Of a DNA stretch of 45,896 nt, positions 1 through 7,521 are shown one piece after another. The stretch spans positions 1 through 45,896 of the forward strand of contig JAFTOG010000028.1 of the NCBI GenBank assembly GCA_017451485.1. The letters are read 5' to 3'. The translations under genes and the position numbers were made by a program. The notes beneath the pieces are model-generated. The model was not told the origin of the DNA. It ran no database searches and saw nothing but the letters and a program-made list of their open reading frames with translations. Each line of letters starts with the position of its first letter. Within the stretch, counting starts at the first letter, position 1. The stretch is from Clostridia bacterium (GTDB lineage Bacteria; Bacillota; Clostridia; Oscillospirales; CAG-272).

Positions 1-1458
1 CTCTGCAAGCGTGGCAAGGTTGACATGATAATCACCAAGTCAATCTCCCGATTTGCAAGAAACACCCTCGACTGCCTCAAATACACGAGAATGCTGAAAG
101 CCATCGGCGTGGATGTATTCTTCGAGGAACAAGGCATCCACAGCACACAGCCTGGGGCTGAATTTTACATCACCATTTACGGTAGCATCGCACAGAGCGA
201 ATCCGAGAACATAAGCGCAAACGTGAAATTCGGCAAGGCACAGAGTGCGAGAGAAGGCAACGTGGCATTCCACTACAAGAATTTTCTCGGCTACCGCAAG
301 GGTGAGGATGGCAAGCCCGAGATCGTCCCCGAAGAAGCTGAAACGGTACGCTTTATATACGATAGCTTTCTCGCAGGCGACAGTTTCGGTGGAATCATTA
401 AAAAACTCGAAGAAAAAGGTGTTCTATCCCCAAGCGGAACACCCAAGTGGAGATACTCGACGATACAATCCATACTGACCAATGAAAAGTATGCAGGCGA
501 TGCCATAATCAACAAGACCTATATCGAAGATTGCATATCAAAAAAGGTCAAGGTGAACAACGGCGAACGGCAGAAATTCTACGTGGAAAACAATCACCCT
601 GCCATTATCGACAGGATGACGTTCGCAAGGGTGCAAGAGGAACTCGCAAGGCGAAACGGAAAGCTCAAGGTCAAGCAGGTCGGAACAAAGACCGAGCAAG
701 GCAAATACTCAAGCAAATACGCATTGACAGAACTGCTCGTCTGCGGAGAGTGCAAAACCCCATACCGCAGATGCACGTGGACGGTCAAAGGAAAGAAGAA
801 AATTGTGTGGCGGTGCATTAACCGACTCGACTACGGCAAGAAATACTGCCACGAATCACCTACGGTGGAAGAAAGCGTACTGCACGAAGCCATCATGAAC
901 GCAATCATGAGAACGGCGAAAGAAAACGCAGAACTACTCAAAACCTTAAAGCTCCACATCGGGATGGGCTTGGACATGGGAGAAAGCGAGGACGAAAGCC
1001 TCGACCTCCAAATCAAGATAGCCGAGATAGATGCAGAGTTTAAAGCAATGCTGAATGCGGTGTCAAGCGATACGGTGGATAGCTTTGACGAGCAAAGAGT
1101 GAGAGAGCTAATGGACGAAAAAAGCAAGCTACAACAGCAGCTTGCACAGATATCCGAGAGAAAACAAAAGCGTGAAAATACAAAATCCCGACTTGACGAG
1201 ATTTTCACGATACTCGACGGTATAAAAAATCGCCCGATGGAATACGATGACCGACTCGTCCGTCAGATCATCGAATGCGTAGTGGTCGAGAGCAAGGAAC
1301 GCATTAAGGTAGTATTCGTCGGCGGTTTGGAAATCACGGAAACGCTTTGCGAGAAAAAACCGCAAGTGGTAATCGAGCAACAAGATGAAACACACGGCAG
1401 TTCAAATCCATACAAGAACGACGAAAAATATCTTTTTTGTCGCCCTTACACAAATTAA
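1..1458 (+). CDS. Large serine recombinase, 5' end outside the window
   Basis: Site-specific DNA recombinase of the large serine (resolvase/invertase) family, which integrates or excises mobile elements. The frame is open from base 1, so the gene starts upstream and the N-terminal catalytic serine is not in the window. What remains is the end of the resolvase domain (KSISRFARNT), a Recombinase domain (about residues 95-180, with GYRKGEDG and the YSTIQSILTNEKYAGD segment), a zinc beta-ribbon with CGEC and further cysteines at WRC and KYC (about 240-290), and a charged coiled coil (about 330-410). The C terminus contains the GSSNP tail, which reads over a T-loop-like sequence. A strong terminator follows directly. 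It is probably the edge of an integrated element, but the partner end is not visible. Confidence 0.93.
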   Translation, partial: LCKRGKVDMIITKSISRFARNTLDCLKYTRMLKAIGVDVFFEEQGIHSTQPGAEFYITIYGSIAQSESENISANVKFGKAQSAREGNVAFHYKNFLGYRKGEDGKPEIVPEEAETVRFIYDSFLAGDSFGGIIKKLEEKGVLSPSGTPKWRYSTIQSILTNEKYAGDAIINKTYIEDCISKKVKVNNGERQKFYVENNHPAIIDRMTFARVQEELARRNGKLKVKQVGTKTEQGKYSSKYALTELLVCGECKTPYRRCTWTVKGKKKIVWRCINRLDYGKKYCHESPTVEESVLHEAIMNAIMRTAKENAELLKTLKLHIGMGLDMGESEDESLDLQIKIAEIDAEFKAMLNAVSSDTVDSFDEQRVRELMDEKSKLQQQLAQISERKQKRENTKSRLDEIFTILDGIKNRPMEYDDRLVRQIIECVVVESKERIKVVFVGGLEITETLCEKKPQVVIEQQDETHGSSNPYKNDEKYLFCRPYTN

Positions 1459-1489
1459 AACGGGACGGCTTGCCGTCCCGTTTTAATTT
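1452..1489 (+). terminator. Rho-independent terminator, bidirectional
   Basis: A perfect 17-bp stem (1452-1468 with 1473-1489) with a 4-nt loop CTTG overlaps the recombinase stop codon. The arms end in T-rich and A-rich flanks on either strand. Confidence 0.9.
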
Positions 1490-1996
1490 GCAACATTATT
1501 TGGCAGGCTTGAAGCGGAAGCGGTATTGAATGACAGTCCGGGGGACTGTCAGATCCGCGTACGGACCGAGCTCCGCAGAGTGAGACCAAGTCCTGTCATC
1601 CGCACCATGAAAAAGCGACAAAATTCGACAGAAATTTGTCGCTTTTTCAATTAAATCCGTCCTTGGAGACGGAATAAATCCAACTGCATTGGGTGAAATC
1701 GATTTGCGATGAAATCCCACTTCGTGGGGTGAGAGGACGGATTTAATTTCATCTGAGGCGTACGCCGAAGATTTCATCCAAACTTGTTTGGATTTCATCC
1801 TGCAACGCAGGATTTCATTAAACTTCGCAAGGGTTCAAATCCATCGGTTAAAATTTTTTTATCGCCCCTTCACAGATATCGACAAGCTTCGACAGAGGTT
1901 TGTCGATTTCATGTAATAGGTAAAAGTGAATAGTGAAAAGTATGGTAGTTTCGTTATGAATATCCGCACCACTTAAAGCCCAAATTGAACCTTGGT
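1490..1996. repeat. Intergenic hairpin array downstream of the recombinase
   Basis: 507 bases without a convincing gene. Contents: a terminator-like hairpin with a GCGACAAA/TTTGTCGC stem (about 1613-1645); a run of short inverted repeats separated by GATTTCATC-like spacers (about 1690-1825), for example CCTGC-AAC-GCAGG and CCAAAC-TTG-TTTGG; and a second hairpin with ATCGACAA/TTTGTCGAT arms (about 1878-1909). The two CGACAA hairpins share an inner TTCGACAG. The spacer type recurs near 15911-16100 and 43395-43455. Confidence 0.7.
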
Positions 1997-2587
1997 TCAA
2001 TTTGGGCTTTTTATCGTTTCTTTCTTTATTTCTTCCCATAAATCTGTGAAATAGATTGAGTAAAAAATTGAGTCCTCGCTATCAGGTTTATCAAGTAGTT
2101 TATTTGCTATAATTTTGTTTTTTATATGCTCATTCAATGATTGTATTCTTTCAGGCTTAACATCGTTGAATCTTATAATTTTTATCTGTCCTTTTTGCTC
2201 GTGTTTTAGAATTTCCTCGTATACATCTGAAATATATATAACATTGTTAGGATAAGCCGTTTTTTCGCTATACCACATATCCTCGTTTTCTAAAACTTCA
2301 AAAAAGCTATTATCGTTTTCAATTTCATATACATAGCCTTTTACGCCTTTATAAAATGCTTCTAACATATTTGGAAACAATTCTTCATAATAGACAATTC
2401 CGTCTTTCAATGAACAGGTTACATATTTACCTTGTTTTTTATTATGCTTTCCGTCCCAAATGTAAAATAGTGCATAAGCGATATTGCCTGTTAGATAAAC
2501 AACCTTTTTATCAGTGTTATGTAATTTGGAAACAGGATATAAAGCTTCAATATCCTTGCGTATTGTTCCGTGATAAAGCGTTTTCAT
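1997..2587 (-). CDS. Small protein with N-terminal LYHGT motif, possibly ADP-ribosyltransferase-like
   Basis: A 196-aa protein I do not recognise firmly. It opens with LYHGT followed some 20 residues later by VVYLTGNIAYALFY. An early H in a YHG context and then a Y in a beta-strand/helix turn recalls the H-Y arrangement of ADP-ribosyltransferase-like folds (KptA/PARP-type and several small phage or toxin families). No final catalytic Glu can be assigned by eye, so this is inference. It is the last gene of a four-gene minus-strand operon, starting 10 nt after the radical SAM gene stops. The region is markedly more AT-rich than the rpoB/rpoC block, consistent with acquired DNA. Confidence 0.7.
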   Translation of the reverse strand: MKTLYHGTIRKDIEALYPVSKLHNTDKKVVYLTGNIAYALFYIWDGKHNKKQGKYVTCSLKDGIVYYEELFPNMLEAFYKGVKGYVYEIENDNSFFEVLENEDMWYSEKTAYPNNVIYISDVYEEILKHEQKGQIKIIRFNDVKPERIQSLNEHIKNKIIANKLLDKPDSEDSIFYSIYFTDLWEEIKKETIKSPN

Positions 2588-2597
2588 AAACCCACCT

Positions 2598-3689
2598 TTA
2601 CTTTATAATTAAGTTTTGAACACCACACTTATCCAGTACATTATAGATGCAATCAGTTATTGACGGATAAACAAGGTCATTTGGTTTTATCAGCTTAAAA
2701 TATTTATCTAAGCTTTTAAAATTTTTATCGTGAAAATACGATGTATAATCATAATTTGGTTCTAAATCGACTACCAACTTATTTATTTCTTCTTCACTTA
2801 GATGTTTTATATTTCCTAAATACTTAGTATGGGAACCAACATTTCCATAGTACAAATTTAAATCCTTTGTTATGTTAATAAAAATCCAATTAGGAGAATT
2901 ATCTTTTTCCTTTTCGTAATCAAAGTTCCCTGATAATATTTTTTCTGTGGTTGCAATTTCATTATGTTGTTTGCAATGTTCAATAATACTTGTTGTATCT
3001 ATTCCAAATCTTTCAGCAATCTCTACTATTTCATAGCAATCAGATGTATTTGCACGAATTTGTTGATAAGCCCTCATTCTTTCTGTTGGCACAAATACAG
3101 GAATAGTTAATCTTGCCTTGCCTCCAACCTTTTGTATGCGAGTGAGAGTTTCTTCAAAATTTCGAACCAATCTTTTGCTCACAATTATGTTATAGAGAAC
3201 ATCAAAACCATTATCCATAACGAATTTTGCTGTCTCAAATATTTTTTCGTAAGCTATACTGTTATTCACAATAGCATTATGATTTATCTTATCTCCATGT
3301 AGTGCTAACATAAATCCTGTGGCTCCGGATTTTTTTAACAACTCCAAAATTTCGTATTTATCTTTTTTGTTTAAAAGAGCAATTCCTGTTGTTGGAACAT
3401 AGTAGTTACTATATGAAAAATGTCCACACAAATTATCCAAACAATACTTTAATATTTCTTTTATGTTTGGATGACAAAAAAGTTCGTTTCCTAAGGTTAC
3501 TGTCGCTTCTTTACCAAGCTTATTTAATAGTGGTTTTATTTTTTCTATACATTGCTTAAAATCGCATAAAGACATGCATTTGTCTATTCCACCGTCCACA
3601 TAACAATGTGCACAGTTAGTAGAACAGCCTGAGATTGTAATTTCTATTGTGTATTTCATATTTATTATTTTAGTGCAATATAATATCAT
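2598..3689 (-). CDS. Radical SAM protein
   Basis: The N-terminal sequence GCSTNCAHCY gives the CX3CX2C cluster motif that binds the [4Fe-4S] cluster used for reductive cleavage of S-adenosylmethionine. The protein is about 350-363 aa with further single cysteines but no clear C-terminal SPASM cysteine set. The substrate is unknown. The first ATG at 3689 overlaps the upstream phosphotransferase by 20 nt; an internal ATG at 3659 places the cluster motif near the N terminus, as is common in the family, and neither has a good ribosome binding site, so either may be used. It lies between a phosphotransferase and an HGT-motif protein in one tight operon, suggesting that the products act in one pathway. 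Confidence 0.88.
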   Translation of the reverse strand: MILYCTKIINMKYTIEITISGCSTNCAHCYVDGGIDKCMSLCDFKQCIEKIKPLLNKLGKEATVTLGNELFCHPNIKEILKYCLDNLCGHFSYSNYYVPTTGIALLNKKDKYEILELLKKSGATGFMLALHGDKINHNAIVNNSIAYEKIFETAKFVMDNGFDVLYNIIVSKRLVRNFEETLTRIQKVGGKARLTIPVFVPTERMRAYQQIRANTSDCYEIVEIAERFGIDTTSIIEHCKQHNEIATTEKILSGNFDYEKEKDNSPNWIFINITKDLNLYYGNVGSHTKYLGNIKHLSEEEINKLVVDLEPNYDYTSYFHDKNFKSLDKYFKLIKPNDLVYPSITDCIYNVLDKCGVQNLIIK

Positions 3690-4731
3690 TCCGAGTTAAT
3701 TGAAGTTCAATCCAATCGAAAATCATATTTACTTTTTCTGTATCTCCTTTCATTTGTTTAATTGCATAAACCTGTTCCCACCAAAACGAGCTGATATATT
3801 TTAGCAACAACGGAAATGTATTTTTTTCCAATTCATTAAACTCGTAGTATTCTTGAATATATTTAATGTTTTTCATAAAAGAGTCAACACGAATTTTTTC
3901 CAAGTTTTTATCATAAAAATAAAGCTCATTTCCCTCATTATCGAAAAGTATTTTATTTTCAATATGCATTAATGCTTCTCTTACTGCATAGTTCAATACA
4001 GGCTCACGCCCGCAAACATTAAAGTCTATTATACCAGAAAAATTATAATTTTCATCTACTAGAATATTTGTTTCATTCAAATCTCCTTGAAAGCAAGAAA
4101 CAGGTAATTGAGAATATACTTTCCTTAATTTTTCTTTTACTATATTAAATAAATTTATAATTTTTTCCAAACGAATTCTGTATTGGGGTAAATTTGTTTT
4201 TACATACTCAGTAAATTTGTATGCAGCTTGAGATGTTTCATCATCCAAATTATATGGCGGAGAATGTTGCTCAAATAGACAGAAATGGGAGGAAAAATTT
4301 AAAAAATCGAAATGAGCATTACCAACCTTGCCAATCGAGCGCATTAAATCTGGAATGTATAACGGGATTCCGTTAAAATCTGTTGAATTTTTCTTATCAA
4401 ATTGTTCAGCAGTTTTGTATTTAGCAAACTCTTCTGCGTAAACGTAATAATCACGATTATTTTCCAAATAGTGATAAATCATATTCCCATTTAAATTAAG
4501 AATTGGTTTAGGGCAATATATTCCTATAGCATTATACTTATTAGCAAGATTGTACCAAGAAATAATTTTATTGTGGTCAGTAAAACAATTTGAACAATGC
4601 TTAATGACAAATTTACTTTTGTTACTTGTAACTATATATACCTTTCTAAAATCTTCTTCTCCTCGACATAAATCAAGTGTTTTGATGCTTTCAGGAGTTG
4701 TTTTGCAATATAGATTTATTGGAAATTCCAC
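3670..4731 (-). CDS. APH/choline-kinase-like phosphotransferase
   Basis: A 353-aa protein of the aminoglycoside phosphotransferase/choline kinase fold. The catalytic loop reads QGDLNETNIL (Brenner-type motif with catalytic Asp and the following Asn), and IIDFNVCGREP follows as the metal-binding DFx segment. The usual His before GD is Gln here, and DFN replaces the more common DFE/DFG. It likely phosphorylates a small hydroxylated molecule; nothing identifies an antibiotic as substrate. It starts 22 nt downstream of the hydrolase and overlaps or abuts the radical SAM gene, so the three are probably cotranscribed. Confidence 0.85.
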   Translation of the reverse strand: MEFPINLYCKTTPESIKTLDLCRGEEDFRKVYIVTSNKSKFVIKHCSNCFTDHNKIISWYNLANKYNAIGIYCPKPILNLNGNMIYHYLENNRDYYVYAEEFAKYKTAEQFDKKNSTDFNGIPLYIPDLMRSIGKVGNAHFDFLNFSSHFCLFEQHSPPYNLDDETSQAAYKFTEYVKTNLPQYRIRLEKIINLFNIVKEKLRKVYSQLPVSCFQGDLNETNILVDENYNFSGIIDFNVCGREPVLNYAVREALMHIENKILFDNEGNELYFYDKNLEKIRVDSFMKNIKYIQEYYEFNELEKNTFPLLLKYISSFWWEQVYAIKQMKGDTEKVNMIFDWIELQLTRNDIILH

Positions 4732-4753
4732 TGCTATTACCTCAAAGTTTTAA

Positions 4754-5644
4754 TTATTTCATAAATTCTATAATTGTTGATGTATATTTTTCCGGCATTT
4801 GAATCCACGACAAATGAGCACTGTTTTTTAATACTACAAATGTACCATTAGCAGTATGCTCGCAGAAATATTTTTGTTCTTCTTCGCCACAGGTCATATC
4901 ATATTCACCCACCATAAGTAATGATGGCTTATTGATTTCAGAAAGAAGAGGCAGATAATTAATATAAAAATCTTCTTTTTCAAAAAGCATTTTTGTAAAA
5001 TGGATATATTTTATCCAATCCTTCTCGGGCAAATTGGGTTGAGGAATATAATTAATAATATATTTTTCATACACAGATTTATCAATAACGTGACAATACC
5101 GACACATCTCGTCATCAAGCTCTAATTCCATGGCTTTATCAAATGCATCTCTAGGCAATATGTTGTAATATAAAATTTCTTCACATATTTGTATTTCTTT
5201 AGTTTGATTATGCTCCTTATAATACGGAAGAAGGGCAGAAGCAATAGCTTTTGAAGTGGATAAAACTGACCACATAGGACAATCATAAATTATCTTATCT
5301 ACACTATTTGGATATGTAAAGCTATATAAGAGAGCTAACATACCACCATACGAATGTCCAAGAGGAGTCCAAGAGTTTATATTTAACTCAACACGCATTT
5401 TTTCAATCAACTTTACATGGTCAGTAATTCCAAACGGGGTGTTCTGCGGAATTTCATCAGAACGAAAAACGCCATATTGGTCAAAAATAATTATATGAAA
5501 ATTTTCACTTAATAATTTAGCCTGATGCATATAGGTTAGACAGCTTTCTCCGGGACCTCCATGAAAATATACAATCGTTTGTTTATTTTCAACTCCATAT
5601 TCCTCATAGTATATCTTTTTTCTTTCCACTGTGACATATGGCAT
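4754..5644 (-). CDS. Alpha/beta hydrolase, proline-iminopeptidase-like
   Basis: A 296-aa alpha/beta hydrolase. HGGPG (about residues 27-31) forms the oxyanion region typical of proline iminopeptidase-like enzymes, GHSYGG (about 95-100) is the nucleophile elbow, and an Asp in GEYDMT (about 250) and His in SAHLSW (about 277) complete the triad. The DQRGxGxS motif of classical iminopeptidases is altered to DQYGVFRS, so the substrate may differ. The start at 5644 was chosen because AGGAGA sits 6 nt upstream; a start at 5659 would put the ribosome binding site inside the gene. First gene of the four-gene operon. Confidence 0.88.
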   Translation of the reverse strand: MPYVTVERKKIYYEEYGVENKQTIVYFHGGPGESCLTYMHQAKLLSENFHIIIFDQYGVFRSDEIPQNTPFGITDHVKLIEKMRVELNINSWTPLGHSYGGMLALLYSFTYPNSVDKIIYDCPMWSVLSTSKAIASALLPYYKEHNQTKEIQICEEILYYNILPRDAFDKAMELELDDEMCRYCHVIDKSVYEKYIINYIPQPNLPEKDWIKYIHFTKMLFEKEDFYINYLPLLSEINKPSLLMVGEYDMTCGEEEQKYFCEHTANGTFVVLKNSAHLSWIQMPEKYTSTIIEFMK

Positions 5645-5968
5645 ATCATTTCTCCTCATGCTTGACTTTTATTACATAAATAAAGCGTAATATCTACAGT
5701 CTTCACTTATATAGTATCACAAAATGTAGCTTGGTTGGAATAATTTTTATTTTGTGTTGAATGTCTTGTCTATATATTAGCACAAGAATAAAAGTATATT
5801 AAATTTAGGGATATAATGGCGTTATAATGGGATAAAACGTCCTATCTTTCCGTTTATCACAGACTTCGCTTATTATCTCTGAATATAGTATTATTTTTTG
5901 CTTACATCAAAAACTGCGACTCTTTCTTCAATTGGGAGGGTTAAAATAAATTCCAATACAAAAAATCA
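5645..5968. other. Intergenic region upstream of the accessory operon
   Basis: About 320 bases with no supported gene. It must carry the promoter of the minus-strand operon, but no strong -35/-10 pair stands out. An inverted repeat CACAAAAT (5718-5725) / ATTTTGTG (5749-5756) could be an operator or a hairpin. Confidence 0.4.
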
Positions 5969-5997
5969 GGGTGGGATTTGGTGTCCCACCCTTTTTT
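5960..5997 (-). terminator. Terminator of the DMT transporter gene
   Basis: An 8-bp stem GGGTGGGA/TCCCACCC (5969-5976, 5984-5991) is flanked by A-rich sequence on the left and T6 on the right, so it can act on both strands. It lies downstream of the minus-strand gene ending at 6076. Confidence 0.8.
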
Positions 5998-6075
5998 GTT
6001 TTGAACATTAATTGATATGGCTTGAAGGGTCAACAGTGAATGATTGTCGGGGTATCCTCCGACATTTATTTGAGG

Positions 6076-6963
6076 CTACAAAACCGAAATCACTATTCCT
6101 GCGACGACAAGGAGAGCACAAAGGGCTCTTTTTGCCACATTTTTCTCCTTGAATACAAGTTTGCCGAGAAGTATGGTAACAAGGACGCTTGACTGCTTTA
6201 TAAGGGTCATAACCACGACCGTACTGTTCTCATAAGTATTAGCAATAAACATTGCCCTGTCTGCCACCACGAAAAGGAGACTGAGGAGCCAGATATAGGG
6301 GGATTTTACGCACTTTTTGAAGTCCACCTTCTCCTTCCTTATAAGAATAAAGAGTCCGTAAAAGGCGGCAAGATAAAGCATATACCAAAATTGCATCTGC
6401 TCAGTCGCCACAATCTCTGTGCCTAAGAACCATCTATCTGTGATTTTGGGAGAAAGTAACCATTTATCCGTAATTTCCGCAATGGAGTTAAGGAAGCAGG
6501 ATACCAAAACAAGGAATAATAGATATATTCTCGGTTTCTCTCCACTTCCCTTCTTAGAAAGTAAATTTACTAAGGTTACACCAAGGATTACAAGACATAT
6601 GCCAATACCCTGTGTCATATTTATGGATTCATTCAGGAAAAGCACTCCAAGAAGAATAGCAAATACCATTCTTGACATATCCGTAACACAATATAGGCTG
6701 ATGGGTAATCTCTTTATAGAGCTCATAGCACATATCCAAGCAAGAAAAATTACAAACGCCTTAAAAAGTATAACAAGATGGGCTCTTAAGGATAGAGAGA
6801 ATATATCTCTTGAAAAGGGTATAGTTATTAAAAATGCGAAAAGAGTGTAGAAAAAAAGCACCTCCATAATGGTATGGCTTTGAGTTGCTTTCTTTTTAAG
6901 AGCCTCTCTTATACCCTTAAAAATACCGTATAAAAGGATTAATAATATCCAAAGATTTTCCAC
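6076..6963 (-). CDS. EamA/DMT superfamily transporter
   Basis: A 295-aa integral membrane protein with about ten hydrophobic segments arranged as two EamA-like halves, typical of drug/metabolite transporters and small-solute exporters. The second half ends in LIKQSSVLVTILLGKLVFKE and a final hydrophobic helix, as is common in the family. The substrate cannot be read from the sequence. The start codon is GTG, supported by GGGAGGAG 4-5 nt upstream. It stands alone between two intergenic repeat regions and has its own terminator. Confidence 0.88.
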   Translation of the reverse strand: MENLWILLILLYGIFKGIREALKKKATQSHTIMEVLFFYTLFAFLITIPFSRDIFSLSLRAHLVILFKAFVIFLAWICAMSSIKRLPISLYCVTDMSRMVFAILLGVLFLNESINMTQGIGICLVILGVTLVNLLSKKGSGEKPRIYLLFLVLVSCFLNSIAEITDKWLLSPKITDRWFLGTEIVATEQMQFWYMLYLAAFYGLFILIRKEKVDFKKCVKSPYIWLLSLLFVVADRAMFIANTYENSTVVVMTLIKQSSVLVTILLGKLVFKEKNVAKRALCALLVVAGIVISVL

Positions 6964-7484
6964 AGTGCTCCTCCCTTCTCCTGTCTCATTATTAAGGTAA
7001 AGTATAGCACACGCCTATGTTTTTTTCAACGCTTTTGAAAAAAATTTATCCGTTAAAACAAAAAATATCCACCTGCCTAGCGGGTGGAATTTCATTTTCG
7101 GGCATAGCCCTAAACATACCGTCTACGCACAAGTGCGTTAAGAATTAATCTGTCAGCCATGCATTTGTTATCTGCTACCCGTAAACGGGCTTTTTATTCT
7201 GCCTTCACCTTGAGGAAGTGCGTAGCCTTGCCTGTGGTAGAAGGTGGATGCGAAGCAGACGGATGAGGTGTTACCTGACATAAACCATCTATTTGTTTTC
7301 CGTTTTTATCACTTATGAATTATCTCTCTACACATTGTTTACCCTCGTATTACTCTTTTTTACGGATGCTCTGCATCCTACACCTCATCCACCACAAGTG
7401 GTCCCCCTTCCCCTCAAAGGTGAAGGCTTAAAAATGTATAACTTCTTTGTACCACGCTACTATAGCGTGGTTTTATTTGCCCGA
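6964..7484. repeat. Intergenic hairpin-rich region between rpoC and the DMT transporter
   Basis: About 520 bases with no supported gene. From 7065 it holds short inverted repeats: a CCACC...GGTGG unit, an ATTTCA spacer, GGGC-ATA-GCCC, GCAC-AAG-TGCG, CCCG-TAAA-CGGG followed by T5, and ACCACGCTA/TAGCGTGGT (7451-7471). Two segments, about 7065-7130 and 7410-7480, are closely repeated next to each other at 18041-18170. Confidence 0.65.
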
Positions 7485-7514
7485 ACAAAAAAGTCGGTGG
7501 GAAACCACCGACTT
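7485..7514 (-). terminator. Terminator of rpoBC
   Basis: A 10-bp perfect stem AAGTCGGTGG/CCACCGACTT (7491-7500, 7505-7514) is followed on the minus strand by a T6 run, just after the rpoC stop codon. Confidence 0.92.
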
Positions 7515-7521
7515 AAAATGT

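Noticed and set aside
1496..1798. 100-codon minus-strand frame downstream of the recombinase
   Set aside because: It is made of the hairpin-array repeats and has no ribosome binding site.
1820..1850. Possible tRNA 3' end (GGGTTCAAATCC)
   Set aside because: The bases around the T-loop-like string do not form a T stem, and no anticodon or D arm precedes.
5893..5955. Short minus-strand frame LEFILTLPIEERVAVFDVSKK
   Set aside because: Only about 20 codons with a TTG start and no ribosome binding site; nothing supports it as a gene or remnant.
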